Both the position numbers and the translations under genes were made by a program. This document shows, piece by piece, positions 11,520-24,194 of a DNA stretch of 64,000 bases. Under the pieces are notes generated by a model. That model ran no database searches. It saw only the letters and a program-made list of their open reading frames with translations, and was not told the origin of the DNA. Source of the stretch: Hofstenia miamia (taxonomy: Eukaryota > Xenacoelomorpha > Acoela). Positions within the stretch are counted from its first letter, which is position 1, and the number at the start of each line of letters is the position of its first letter. The DNA is taken from contig SCFE01000036.1 in NCBI GenBank assembly GCA_004352715.1, positions 1,959,002 through 2,023,001 of the forward strand, in the 5' to 3' direction.

Positions 11520-12590
11520 TCTAGATATCTTGAAAATTTATCATTAAAATCGTAATAAAATGTCCCCACTGCTTTAAATAAGATTACATGTATTGTTATA
11601 GTAATTTACAGAATATAGTGATTAAAGCGCTACCTAATCGGAATTAGGCTAGACCTTAATTTGGCCTTGAGCTGGATCTGGGTCCGATTTTTTTCAGAAA
11701 AATTGTGCCAAGTCTAATATCTAAGTTGATATTTGCCATGCATAAAAAAAGAAATATATTTCAAAACTGAAACATTGCAAATGATAGAAACATTTTCATT
11801 AAATTAAATCAGACCTGCATTGTTGGCTGATGTAACAGATTGAAAAATGCCTGAGTAAGGTTAGACACTTTTGTGTTATTTTCCAAACATGTTTTCGAGG
11901 CTCTTTATTCGTGGCAATTTCAGAAAACCAAAATTTGAGAACAATTTGTCAGCAAGGGTTTGTAGATTTTCTCAGATTTAGGATTGTAGATATTTTCAAA
12001 AACATACCTTCGTAATCAGAGGCATCAAATTCCTTAAAAATAAGCTAGATGCTTAACAGTGAATAGCAATGAAATAGTTTGTTTTTGCCCAGAGGTTGTA
12101 TCAAATTTGAAGTTCAAACCTCTAACCCAAAAACGTGTATTTTGCAACATTTCCAAGTATTTACATAACTTAAGATGCAAAGAATTTACAGGCTAATTAT
12201 AGTTAAGAATATTATGATGAAATTTCCAACTATACTAATGTGCCTACTGGACTTAGAAGCATGCACAATTTAGGATTAATATTTGTCAATATATAACTTA
12301 ATGCAATTGAGTACAGATTGTATTTGTAATTACTAACTATTAATGAACTGTGTGCTCCATAAAATTTGGTTATTCTGTTGAAATATGTAAAAAAAATATT
12401 CCAGTCAAACAATATAATACTTTTGATAGCAACAAAAAATTTCTGTTGATTTGAATTGATATCAATTGATACATACATGTTTCTTAGAAAATGTATAGTA
12501 ACTTGATACATAATCTAGCTGACAGACTTTGCTTTGCAGATAGTATAAATTAACGGAGACTTATTTTATAAATAGTATACTTACTGAATA
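11520..12590. other. AT-rich DNA, nothing recognised
   Basis: No coding, RNA or transposon signature was recognised. The frame at 12230-12511 (-) is low-complexity. Confidence 0.35.
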
Positions 12591-12594
12591 GCTC

Positions 12595-12646
12595 AGTCTA
12601 CATCATATTTGAAATTTTTATTAACTATTGGGTTAATAATTATATA

Positions 12647-12700
<54 letters not shown>

Positions 12701-12752
12701 TATATAATTATTAACCCAATAGTTAATAAAAATTTCAAATATGATGTAGACT
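12595..12752. repeat. Perfect palindrome around (TA)n, abutting a gap
   Basis: The left arm from 12595 (AGTCTACATCATATTTG...) is repeated exactly as its reverse complement ending at 12752, with a (TA)n core. The right arm stops at the first N of an 18-N gap. The exactness and position suggest an assembly or library fold-back artefact. Confidence 0.85.
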
Positions 12753-12770
12753 NNNNNNNNNNNNNNNNNN
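12753..12770. other. Assembly gap (18 N)
   Basis: Eighteen N between the palindrome and another (TA)n tract (12771-12800). Confidence 0.95.
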
Positions 12771-12800
<30 letters not shown>

Positions 12801-12804
<4 letters not shown>

Positions 12805-13206
12805 GCTTTTGTTGATCCACTTCTGCAATAATTTTACAGTTTGGTATTCATTAACACAGTAAAAATATTGCTATTTGTAGTTTTACTAGCTAAAAAGGAT
12901 GTTTCAGGCACTAAAACAAAAAAGAAATTTCGTGCATGTAAAATCTGTGATGGTTTCTCTAAAAATTTAGAACACCTAATTATCTGAACTCTAAGTATGG
13001 GAAGAATTCGAATTTTTCTTAAGATATGATTTTCCATTTTATATAAGCTAGACTTTTTATGTATTACAGGCACAGAAATAATTTCTAGCACGAATGATTG
13101 CAACTATATAGGAGTGTGCTGGCCCATAAATACATCCATAAAGAAGATTTCTAAATTTCCTAACATACTTGGACAAAATTTTTGCAAACATGGAAAAATC
13201 ACTTTA
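12801..13206. other. AT-rich DNA before the MITE
   Basis: The frame at 12834-13103 (-) has no recognisable domain. Nothing further is supported. Confidence 0.3.
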
Positions 13207-13209
13207 TTA

Positions 13210-13407
13210 GGCCCATGCTACACGAACAACTTTTGTCACCAATTTCTGTCGTCCGAACGGAAAATTTTTGTTGCCAACTCTAGTCCGAAGGAACAACTTT
13301 AGTCTAGATAATTACTCCCGATTTTAGTTGTGGAAGAGAGCTGCTACACGAACGATTTTCATTGGCCAAAAAAATTGTCGACAAAAGTTGTTTGTGTAGG
13401 ATGGGCT
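13210..13407. mobile_element. PIF/Harbinger-like MITE (198 bp)
   Basis: The left end reads GGCCCATGCTACACGAACAA and continues CTTTTGTC; the right end, reverse complemented, reads AGCCCATCCTACACAAACAA and continues CTTTTGTC. The inverted repeats (28 bp, three mismatches) are flanked by TTA at 13207-13209 and 13408-13410. A 3-bp TTA/TWA duplication is the hallmark of PIF/Harbinger. A further internal copy of GCTACACGAACRA lies near 13341. There is no coding capacity, so it is non-autonomous. The superfamily is inferred from the target duplication only. Confidence 0.75.
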
Positions 13408-13410
13408 TTA

Positions 13411-16400
13411 CTTTAAAGTAAAAAAACATAACTATCAAGAAATTTGAACTGATTAATCGTGAATAGCGTGCTAAGCTGAAACAGTTTATTGGTAAATGCT
13501 AAGGAAACACTGACGACATTCAAATCTAAAGATCAATATAAAAATGATAGCAAAATTGTATTATTACAAGCATATTGTTAATAAAGACTACGAATGTTTA
13601 TATATGTACATTCCAATTCACCAAGTGTATTTATGGTGATACTATCACTGCTATGACGTCTGGATGGTCATTTTATTGACTTTAATGATAACAATTTATT
13701 TTACAGTCGTATAACATACGTAAATATTATTGATTAATATAACTTACTTAAACAATAAACAGCAATAATTTTTATAATCTTTCATTTTACCTCAAGTGTA
13801 TAATAAAATATTTCAGGTCTGCATTTATGGCCTTTTAACCTTGTTATCGTTTCCTTAACTCTTTAAGTGACATTCAGATCATAACGGAATATAAGAAATC
13901 AAATATTAAGAAATATTTTATAGTCAACAAATAAACTATTACAATGTGAATGAACTACTTTCGAAATTACTTTTAATAAGTGCTGCCAATTGTCATTTAT
14001 GAAGGAACTGCATCACACGTTAAGCAATAACGTGTAATTTATGAATCCCGTTGACAAGGATGTACAAGGTAGATTATGCATGTACAGCATATAAGTATAA
14101 TCAGTCGGGTCGAACCCGGGATGAGGCTAGGTACTGCTTTTTGAAAATCAAAAGCATTGCATATGATGTCAACGGTGTCAAAATTGTTATATTTGTTTTT
14201 TAAGTTTTTAGTTTATGTAAACCTAATTATTGCATATCTATTACAATATTATTATAAGAGAAATTTGCCTCACAGTAATTGAAAAACGTAACACACATTC
14301 GACTTTAGAACAAATCTCAAGAACCTTAATAAGTCATTGCTGACAGTAAAACCACCCTGCAAGGAATTTTGCCTCGACATTTCAGGAACGTCCTGCAACG
14401 TGGAAAATGACGGCGACAGTAATTTTTCTATAAATATTCTAGGAATGTTGGAGAAATGTCCGAACAATGCTTAATATGATTTGCCATGTTCTGTAAAGGC
14501 TTTACATCAATTTCTTATTTACATACGATAGCAATTTAAAATTTAATATGCAACTTTAATTATGAATAGTTAATTCCTTTCGCACAAATGAAACAATGTA
14601 GTTCAATTCTAAATTAAGGAAGTGCTAATATGCATTAGTAAATTATTTGAAAGGTAATTGAACTATATAAATTAAATAAAACAAATAAAAAAATTGAACA
14701 AAAGCTTACAAATCTGATGTTTTTAAGAACCTCAAGAAACCTAAAACTCATATCGTAAAGTATTATCATTGGAAAAAGTAAAAAAAATTTTTTATTTAAT
14801 GAATATTTACTTAGTAACACAGAAAGTTTTCAACATGATTTTTAATTGATTAAATCAAAAAAAATTGAAAACAATTTAAGAAATATTTAAAACTTAGATG
14901 AGAAGTATTTTGAAGATATATTTTTCAATATTTACAAAATTTCGCGAACCTCTTTCACGTTCTTGGTTACTCAAGTTGATTGCAATTAAGATGTCTATCT
15001 GGAAAAATCACGGATACGGCCCTGCTGGAACTTATAAAACCTGATATATTTTACAATTCAGAAGTGGTCAGAAAATGATTTATTTACGAATTTAAATATA
15101 AATCAAAAGATTGCACATCAATAAAAATCAATTATATCCATCGACTGACAGACATTTGTTACTGTCTGGAATCTTTCAATAATGTGTCAAATTTAACATG
15201 ATTCAAATTTACTGAATTACGCATCTAGGAAAGAAAGTGTGTAGATTTACATGCTTTTTACCATTTAGTAGACTATGGATTAAATTTTATTTGCGACTCC
15301 ATATGCTTGATGAACATTTATAGCGGAGATATCTTCAAACATTCCTGGAAAATTCCACTGCTAGTTAGGAACTAAACATGCTTCAATTAATATTCTTATA
15401 ATTAGGAAAAACTATTTGGCATAAACTATTTCTTTGAATATTTTTCGTAAATGTTGAAAATTGCATAAATGTTGAAAATATCAGGAAAGAATTTAACTTA
15501 TAAATATGAAAAATTTTTTTGCTATTAGCACATTAGACGAATGTACGAGTATTAACCTCGTTTATATTTTAAAGTAATTCAGCACATTTCTGAGAACACA
15601 CTTATATACAAGTACATAGGTGCACATATAGAGCATGAAGCTTTTAACCAACTAGTATTTTTTAGACAAAATAATATTTTTAAATCTCTAAATAGAAATA
15701 TTTAAATAATATAATATATGATTACATTGCTAGGGATGTTTTAGACAAAATTTACATCAAGACATCCAAAATTCCTAAAAGCGTCAGGTACAAAACCTTT
15801 TGCAAGGAATATATTTTCCTGATTACTGATTGTCGCGTGGCTTTCATGGAAATTAGAAAGCTCACACAGGATTTTTCACATTGGACATTGATTTTTAAGG
15901 AATTCGACGCCCCTGAGTGTATTAATTGAAGTATTTTAAATAAAAAATTTAATAGTTTGTAAGATCATGGTGCAAAAAGGCTAAGTTTCATGTCTCTTTT
16001 CCTAACTCAGTGCATAGTCTTTGTAGACCGTATATTCTACATAAATATATTTACTATCTATAAAATGAAAAGCAATCATGGAAATAGTTTGAGTTTCAAA
16101 GCTCAAGCCTTCAAAATTAATCGTTCAATACAAAACTTTTTAAGTCTTGAACCTTAAACTGTCTAGGAATTTTTGACAATTTTCATGATTGTATAAATTT
16201 TTTAGACGCCTATAGCTCAAAAACTACTAGCACTATGATCAATCTGCAAGCACAATGTGATAGAGGAGAGTTTCATCTTTTTTTTCGTTTTAAAACTTGC
16301 AACCCCATGACTGCTGTCTTTGCGCACGGCATGCGTCAATGGGTTTGGGATATCTTCTACAAATCAAGAAACACCCAAATTTCTTTTTTATTTTTCTTCC

Positions 16401-17520
16401 AAAAATTATTAATATTGGGAACAACTTCAGCCACAGCAATACGCTTTAATAGAAATTTTCAGCATTGCATTAAAACATGTTCTCAAATAGACCTGTCCAT
16501 GCCACATGATTGTAAAAATTTGCTGATAGGCTTGGTGAAAATTCGTTGTAAATGTGGAAAAACGGTTTGCACTTTAAAATGGACGTTCGGCAGATTAAGG
16601 TTTAAACTATAAGGCATGCATTTAGCATAGTTGTTTATAAAAGTCTACAGTGTACATAAATGTAAGCTCTATTTTATCAGATTGGGTGATAGCCTAAACA
16701 CTTCAAGTAGTAAACAGAATACTCAATCGTTTATTATTTTGGATACATATAAATATAACAATGACTAAACAATCAAAATCATTCATTGATAGATTATGAA
16801 CATAAAAATATATATTAGATGTGAACATATATATCAAATCACTTCATGTTGTGATAGAGTTTGGTGATCTAAGTTTCAAAAATTTATTTTAATAATTTGA
16901 AAAAACTGGGATACTAGCTTAGAAATTATATAAGCAGTTGATATAAATATGAAACAGAAATTTATTTGACTGAAATAACTTATTTCAATTATTATCTTCA
17001 TAATAAAATCTTCGAAATTCAAAACGTAAAAATTCTACATCAGCTTATGTGAACAAAGATACCAGTAAAAACCAATAGTATTAATGGAGGTATATAAGAA
17101 AAACATCCTAAAACAGCTTAAACAACTTAATAAAATTCATAATTGATCTTAAGAATTTTACTGAGACAGGACACGGCTATTCAGAACAAAATTATTAAGT
17201 TCAGAATTACACACCAGAATTGTCCAAATAACTCTTCGACCATTAGCTTCATTTTGATTGGTGAAATTCAATGGGGTATTCCATGTGATCCTACACGACA
17301 GATGCAAGAATGCTTATCATATAGACTAAAGTAATCTCGTTCGTTGTAAAACATGAAATTGGTTATAATATGCAACTGCTTGTTAATTATTAGTTAATTG
17401 CCTTAGTCAAACTAATTTGTAAAAACAAAAGAAACATGATTATAGGTTTGAAATACTAAAATAGATTTTTATATTAAGATAATTTTGTTATTGACAATAT
17501 CTTTTTAACATAAAAATGCA
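13411..17520. other. AT-rich DNA, no supported gene
   Basis: Frames at 14270-14467 (-), 14635-14820 (-), 16235-16612 (+, 125 codons) and 17143-17334 (+) show no motif I can name. Near 14108-14160 (-) there is a CCGGGTTCGACCC block resembling a tRNA B box, without a foldable cloverleaf. The rest is AT-rich single-copy-looking sequence. Confidence 0.35.
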
Positions 17521-17525
17521 ATTTT

Positions 17526-17921
17526 TTGGTAATTCTATAAATGGTTTGCATCAACCTAGCCCAACCCATGGGTTGGGTCATGTTTCTTTATAAAGTTTTG
17601 GGTTGAGTCAATTAATAGATGCATATAGAAAAATGTAAATCAGTTGCATAAATGTTATTGAAAGTCAATATGCATTCATACTTGTAGATGAGTTATATGT
17701 TATTTGTGTTCAATTTTTAGATTTTGTTAGAAGAACGCTACATTTTAGGACTATGTTGTTTGNTTGGTAATTCTATAAATGGTTTGCATCAACCTAGCCC
17801 AACCCATGGGTTGGGTCATGTTTCTTTATAAAGTTTTGGGTTGAGTCAATTAATAGATGCATATAGAAAAATGTAAATCAGTTGCATAAATGTTATTGAA
17901 AGTCAATATGCATTCATACTT
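17526..17921. repeat. 158-bp direct duplication joined by a single N
   Basis: Positions 17526-17683 reappear at 17764-17921, apparently without change; one N sits at 17763 between them. Each copy holds the perfect palindrome CCCAACCCATGGGTTGGG (17560-17577 and 17798-17815). The single N next to a duplication suggests unmerged overlapping contig ends or a collapsed tandem array. Confidence 0.85.
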
Positions 17922-18175
17922 ACATTTTAGGACTATGTTGTTTGGGTTAAATTTTTAGATTTCGTTAGAAGAACACTACATTTTAGGACTATGTTGTTTG
18001 GGTTAAATTTTTAGATTTCGTTAGAAGAACACTACATTTTAGGACTATGTTGTTTGGGTTAAATTTTTAGATTTCGTTAGAAGAACACTACATTTTAGGA
18101 CTATGTTGTTTGGGTTAAATTTTTAGATTTCGTTAGAAGAACACTACATTTTAGGACTATGTTGCTTGTGTCATG
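17922..18175 (+). repeat. 56-bp minisatellite, four copies plus partial
   Basis: The unit begins ACATTTTAGGACTATGTTGT and ends TTAGAAGAACACT. Full copies start at 17922, 17978, 18034 and 18090, with a partial copy from 18146. A diverged single unit also lies at 17717-17762, before the N. The full copies look identical by eye, so the array is recent or homogenised. Confidence 0.9.
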
Positions 18176-20386
18176 CTTCTTGAAATTGTGGGCCTTGGGA
18201 AGGGTAGCGGTTATAAATTTACTCTGCCTCCAATTCTTGGATCAAAAGTAAAAATACCCTGCAAATTTAAGTAAGATTTTTAGCAAAGCGTCTAAAAATT
18301 ATTTTTGCTTAAAAGCTAAAGAAGGGATTTACAAATTTCCATATGTAAAAATCTATTTATACAGTCTTAGGCTTTTTTAAATTAGGGTAACTTTGTTACC
18401 CCATGCTTCGTTTAACTGAAATTTATTTTAGAATTGTTTAACCGCTAAGGATTTAAGACTATATAAAACGATCTAGAAAAAAATTTTTATTCCACAAAAA
18501 ATTACTTGCGCATTTTATGTATTTTTAATGTTATTATTCACAATTTATCTATATACATCAGAATTAAAAATGAATTTAAATTTATTTATATCAAATATTA
18601 CTAAGAAATTCGGAATTTTCATTTCATAAAAATCTAGTCAATTCAATCAACTCACCATGAAAGGGGAGCAGCTTGCCCCTCGCTCGCGGGCCTATGCTTG
18701 CTGCCCATTCATACCCCTATTTTAATTTGATGGTTTGACTAAGACAAGTGGCATGCACTGTGAAAAAATACTAAAAAACCATTAGGAGGTGCAAAATTTA
18801 ATTTTAATGATATACTAACGCTTAAGACACCTTGAAAAGTTTCACATAAACAATGATTTCATTATTGAAAATTATTCGAACAATGATGAGACCAAAGTCA
18901 TTAAGTCCGAATATGACCGCTATAGACAGTATGTGCAAAGTACAAAAGCAGACATTCAGTCGAAAATTTCGTATTGACTTAATAAATTTGGTGACCTGTG
19001 TTCTACTCGTACTCCTATGATTACATAGACATGATATTAAGAAACACAATTATGGATTACGCCAACGAGGGCGCAACATTTACTAAAATTTATTGCTTTC
19101 TCAGTGTTGATTGATACCTATAAGTAAAAACTAGAACTACTGAGCTGTTAGTAAAAGGGACGATAGTGATTATAACAGGTGATTCAAGTCCAAATTTAAG
19201 AGCAGAAAATATGATTTTAGACTAACAAAAACATTGGTTAGAAAAAAACGCATTTAAAAGTGAATATTTGGGCATAATAAAAGATTAAAAAAGTGATGTT
19301 AAGGCATTTAGAAACTTTCCCATATTTTATATATTACTACGCTCATGATGGGCTTTTTAGTATTTTTTTACCATGCATGCATAATAATACCCTGTAGCTT
19401 CATCTTAGTCCATATCTGTAATAAGATGACGTTGGTAACATATTAATAAGCAAAAGAAGGGATAAATCAATACAAAATTTGAACTTAGCGCATGATTTCT
19501 TTCATCTGCATACAAAGTGTAATAACAATAAGCATGCATGATCAATATAACATATATTTTGAAATCTAATATATCGCAAGCACCAACATATGTTTTTTGG
19601 AAAATTGATTGGAAATGACAAACTAATTCAGAAAATTTTCCAATTTCTATAAACGTTTGAAGGTTAACTAGCAAATTAATTCATCTGAACACCAATATTT
19701 TTGATAAAAGGTAATTGAAAGATTCGTTATATATTTTCTTTTTAAACCGAGGGGGTCTCCAAGAGAGCTATCTCCTCTAATAACATCAATCCTATTCATC
19801 ACCAAACGTCATTGAAGGCTTATAGCTTACATTATGACTGAATACAAAGAGAACAAAAAAATCGATATTCTCGTGCTCTGACGTTATAATGGGCGCGGGT
19901 ATCAACAAATGGGCTGCAATATCAAAACATTTGAAAAATATGTTCAAAGACTACAACAAAGCTAATATTTGAAAGGGTGGTGGCCAATAAAGCACTGAAC
20001 ACGTTGAGAAAGTAATGATTTAGTTTCATTTTGATCTGACTTTGTAAAGTGAATTTATCAAGCAAGATAGCAATAAAATACTAATTATTCATAAAATAAT
20101 ATGCGTATAACTAGAAAAATAGTAAAAGTGTAATTTTTATTTTTAGACAATCTTTCAAATTCGACATATAGTAGATCAGCTTCTTCAGCACCCCGGCCGA
20201 GATAGGGCTAAACAACAACTTTTTGATCTATAACTACTGATTAAGTGCCACTTAATAATGCTTGTACTCATTTTGTAATTACAATATAATACATATATAA
20301 TGATAAAATATATAATATATAATATTTATTATATAAAAATTCCTAGTGCAGGAAATTTTGTTATATACTTGAATTATAATAGTATA
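18176..20386. other. AT-rich DNA, no supported gene
   Basis: A GC-rich patch at about 18660-18710 (GGGGAGCAGCTTGCCCCTCG) stands out against the background but has no partner. Frames at 18822-19049 (-) and 19405-19674 (-) have no recognisable domain. Confidence 0.35.
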
Positions 20387-20587
20387 CAGTACTGGAAGAA
20401 AGAATCCGGCCACCCATGATTTGTCATAAATATTTCTAAGAAATGGGCACCAAGAATGTCATAGTTATCTTGTAATTAGATTTGGGGTTGCAGAAAGAGG
20501 ATTTCATTAATGTTGAGCCTTAATCATCACTGTTTACTTTAAATCTCAAGGAGAAATGCTACAATGCTTGTAGTTAGCTAATCTTTT

Positions 20588-20613
20588 CTTGGAAAAATGA
20601 ATTCGGCCACTTC
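20588..20613 (+). repeat. Inner direct repeat, left side of Tc1 element
   Basis: TTGGAAAAATGAATTCGGCC matches the left terminus and mirrors the inner right copy at 21776-21800 (GGCCGAATATATTTTTCAA). In IR/DR elements this is a probable second transposase-binding site. Confidence 0.65.
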
Positions 20614-20680
20614 AGACCAAATCAAGGAATCTGTAAAAAAATTCATTGGTTGAGCTTTTTTCCGTCTATTTATATTGAAA

Positions 20681-21694
20681 ATGTCTAATAACAGTCTTTC
20701 TTCGCAATATATGATGCCTGGTTGGGTACCTATTGCCATCCGCGAGTTGATTATCTCCAATCATTTGGAAGGGATGAGTCAACGTAATATATTCCGACTT
20801 GAGCGACCTCGAAGTACTTTCGGGGATATCATCAGACGTTTCACTTGTGAAAACATCTACGCCCCCAAACCAAAATTGCCCAATCAGCTCTTATGTGCCT
20901 TTCAAAGAGAAATCTAAATAAGACTTCAGAGGAATTTCGCAAGGAATGGGCTGATGGTCACCTTGTGCGAAACATCCTGAAGAAGTACTCAATTGGGACT
21001 TTTGTGGCACCCAGAAAGCCATTCTTAACATCAAAGCAAAGATTACGCCCGGTGAGTTGGGCCAATTTAATGAGAGAAATTCATCTGAACATTGGTCTAA
21101 TGTTATATTTTCAGATGAGTCGAGATTTGAGCTATACTAATCGAAAAGAATGTTGATAAAGAGACCAACTGTGCAAAAGTTCACGATTCCTGCCTTAACT
21201 TACTCGGGCGACTATGAAGTATGGTGAGAAGTCTGTAATGGCATGGGGTGCAATATGAAAGTGTGGCTTTCGAAAGATTGTTCACATCACTGGTACTCGT
21301 CTAAGCTCTTCATATGCTCCGATTCCTGAAAAGGAACTAATGTCACTCCTTACAAGTGATCAATATATCAGCAGGATGGTGCTCCATGTCATACCTCAAA
21401 AGAAAGGAAAAACTTCTTCCACAATAATGGGGTTGCTATCCTTGCTTACTGGCCTGGCCAATCTCCTTACCTTAACATTATCGAAAATATGTGAAAAGAG
21501 GTCAAATATCGATTTGGACAGCATACTTTTCACACTGAAGTCGAGCTGTGGAGCGCAATAAAGAAAAAATGTTATGCAATTCCCAACAGCTTTATTGAAA
21601 GACTGTTTGCTTCAATCCCTGATCGCCTTGAAGATGTTATTCGCTCAAAGGGACACCCTACAAAATATTGGAATGACAATTTTGTTGCTAAGTG
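20681..21694 (+). pseudogene. Tc1-like transposase relic
   Basis: The start is the ATG at 20681 (MSNNSLSSQ). An N-terminal helix-turn-helix follows (IRELIISNHLEGMSQRNI). A frameshift near 20785 breaks the frame. The catalytic domain is recognisable across frames: HWSNVIFSDESRFEL near 21090-21135 has the first Asp; YQQDGAPCHTSK near 21363-21400 the second; SPYLNIIENM near 21462-21492 the Glu, with the usual Asp before LN changed to Tyr and the Trp after the Glu region replaced by a stop. The C-terminus (LFASIPDRLEDVIRSKGHPTKY) is well kept and ends at a TGA near 21692. Family placement in Tc1/mariner is secure; several stops and at least two frameshifts make it a pseudogene. Confidence 0.88.
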
Positions 21695-21992
21695 ATTGTA
21701 TTGCATCAATTATTCATTTATGTATCTTATTTTGAATATACTGTTTTCGGATTTCCTCATTTTTTAAAATTTTTTCAGGTGGCCGAATATATTTTTCAAA
21801 TACAAGTTTTCTAATTTTGATAAATATTAATAGCCAATTGTTATTCTAAATATTTTATAGTATTAGACATACACATTTTCCTTTCTTAATCAATGTAACA
21901 CTTAGTTATAATTTTAGGCGCACTCTATCCAATGGTTGTTCATTATTTATTCAAAATAGCAAGGTGGTCGAATACATATTTCCAGTATTGTA

Positions 21993-23690
21993 TATAATGA
22001 AAAAATCTTTCTGTAATGTATTGCATTGCAATGTATGGTAATAGAAACTGTATCCAAAAACGCTCGAATAAACTTATCCAATTAATTTTTGTATGTTTTT
22101 CTTGATGGACATTAAGAACATTGGCTAATTCGCTGCGTCGCACCTTTTTCCCTCGAGTGAATATGCAAGACGTTAAGCTTCAAAATTAATGATACCAAAT
22201 AATGAGAAAAAGAATGCGAGACAGTTGCCTTACTTAAAATTACTTTCAAACGCATAGACTTCATAAGGCTGCCCTTTGGCTAATGACGTTTCACTTAAAA
22301 CATTATTAACAACCAGTCACTATTTCAAAGAGGACTCTTCTCGCCTTATTTTTTAGTGCTTCGAAATAATTACTTGGGTAATCAATCTACGGAAAAGAAA
22401 GAAAATGCCTTAGATTAATGTTTGCTAACATGGGTTTCACACATCGCCGCATTTTTGAAAATTAGCAGAGAAAAATCTAAAAAATATAAAGAAGTCTGAA
22501 TTTTAAATGAAAAATTATTAATATTTTCAAATATTTCGGGCACCTTCAGAATGCTTTATACACAGAAGGTACATAGCATCATACTTGTATAAAAAACCTT
22601 TTTTTGACATTAACTAAAAAATAGTTCCCCATTTAACTCAAAACAATAAAAATATAAATATTAATATTTTCAATTTCTGTAAAAAACAATTTTCACAATA
22701 CAAATTTAAATATTTATTAATAATATTAAAAATAATTAATAATTTAAAGTAGATTTATAGTTTTAGGAGTGAAGCAGAAAATTACTGTACAATTTTTATT
22801 CCACGTCCCTCACATATAGGGCTGCTTCGAGCATTACTTTTGGAATTCTTATTCACCAAGTGATTTTTAAATAAGTTATATGCTTCTTCAAATGATAATT
22901 GAAACATATACTGTACACCGTTGAGACAATAAATCAAAAAGTGTAAAATCGCAAATTTCTACTTTGCAATTTCATCAGGCTATCTGTAAAAGACTGAAAA
23001 TTTTCGCGTTAAATATACAATTTTCTTTTTAGAGTTTATTAGCATAATCAAGTTCATACAAGAAATACATGAATATTTATGCTAATTCATTTTCTTTTCT
23101 AGTTTTACTTCTTTCTGAAAAGATTTCTCAACTTTCATTCTATGTATTGATATCATTGAAAAGTCAATAAATAATATCTGGAGAATTTCTTTATTTTTCA
23201 ATACTAAGTCAATAGCATAATTATTGCAGAAGACCTGCCTTAAATGTCAATTCTAATGGCATAATGGTTGCTTGTTAGAGGCTTCTTCAACAGCTTAGAT
23301 ATGTTCTGTTTTTAGAAGAAACATATAGGTCGTGTCAGCAAAATTTCGTATTTTAACCAGACTATAATATCACAATTTATAACACAAAGTATTAAACAAC
23401 GTTGTTTACAAATAATCGGTTTCTCGTTCGATAATAGCCTGAACATCTTCCATCAAAATTTTCAATTCTTTGTTTAGTATCGCCTTTGATAAGCACTGTA
23501 AAAATTCTTCAATGTCAGCTTTCACATGCGACTCATTGTCCTAGACCTCACATGAATCTTTTATTATTTCAAAGGCCCTTAGATGTTATTATTTTATAAA
23601 AAGAAACATTCCTTTTAGTACTGCATGTAATTCTAAATTTCGAGTTTACATATCTTGTATTCTTAGCATTACTCATCACAGGTTTGGTGC
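21993..23690. other. AT-rich DNA, no supported gene
   Basis: The frame at 21943-22143 (-) overlaps the Tc1 end and shows no domain. On the minus strand at about 23411-23541 there are 44 open codons with amphipathic composition after an AG, too short to call an exon. Confidence 0.3.
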
Positions 23691-23694
23691 GCTA

Positions 23695-24165
23695 ATGTTG
23701 CTTCCAGTAGGAAACTGGAATCATTCCATAAACGTGGGATCAAATGGGCGACGCAGTTTTCCTCTATCCTATTATCTAATATATTCCGACATGACCTTTT
23801 TCTACAAATTACTACATCAGAAAATGGATCTTAATATATCCGATTATGTACTAGTTAGTGCTTGTTTTGTTTTACGACCAAAAACTACCTCAATGTTTGT
23901 TCTCAAGAGAAATTATGAGACATTTGGAAGTAAAAATAATTATTTTACCAGAGCTGTGAGAACATTAAACGCCTTCGTTTGTTCTCATCAAGTCGATTTC
24001 TACGACGAGTTTCCTGCTTTCAAACGCAAACTCAAACTTACATTAACTAACCTGACTGCCAATTACTTCAATATTCAAAATTCATGTACTACAAATTTGC
24101 ATGCGTTTGCGCATCTTGTCGGTGCTAATCTCCTTTTTTATCTTTTATTTATAAATCCTCAGTAG
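23695..24165 (+). pseudogene. Non-LTR retrotransposon RT C-terminal fragment
   Basis: The open frame (156 codons, stop at 24163-24165) has the layout of the region after the RT domain in CR1/L2/jockey-type LINE ORF2 proteins: a hydrophobic FFYKLLHQKMDLNISDY segment, then a basic stretch LKRNYETFGSKNNYFTRAVR and an FPAFKRKLK helix, positions usually occupied by SFFPRTIRLWN-like and LPxFK motifs. The family's usual Trp-Asn after the Arg-Ala-Val-Arg is replaced by Leu-Asn. The catalytic RT palm is absent upstream, which is what 5' truncation during target-primed reverse transcription would leave. A (TA)n tract follows shortly after the stop. The exact clade cannot be decided by eye. Confidence 0.6.
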
Positions 24166-24194
24166 GGATAATTAAGTCTTAAATCATTGTTATC

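Larger units (their letters stand above)
20387..21990 (+). mobile_element. Tc1/mariner-like element with both ends (1604 bp)
   Basis: The left end CAGTACTGGAAGAAAGAATC and the right end (reverse complement CAATACTGGAAATATGTATT) are inverted repeats flanked by TA at 20385-20386 and 21991-21992. Length, TA duplication and the transposase relic between the ends identify a full-length Tc1-like copy. Inner copies of the terminal motif lie at 20588-20613 and 21776-21800, giving an IR/DR layout on both sides. Frameshifts show it is no longer autonomous. Confidence 0.9.

Noticed and set aside
12593-12862. Frames encoding IYIYIY repeats
   Set aside because: Translated (TA)n microsatellite and palindrome, not protein.
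14108-14160. tRNA B-box-like CCGGGTTCGACCC with a nearby hairpin on the minus strand
   Set aside because: The T arm does not fold with a 7-nt loop and no A box or acceptor stem is present.
16235-16612. 125-codon plus-strand frame
   Set aside because: No motif, no splice context and no repeat partner; kept only as an unassigned frame.
23411-23541. 44 open codons on the minus strand after an AG, amphipathic
   Set aside because: Too short, a stop directly upstream, and no second exon.
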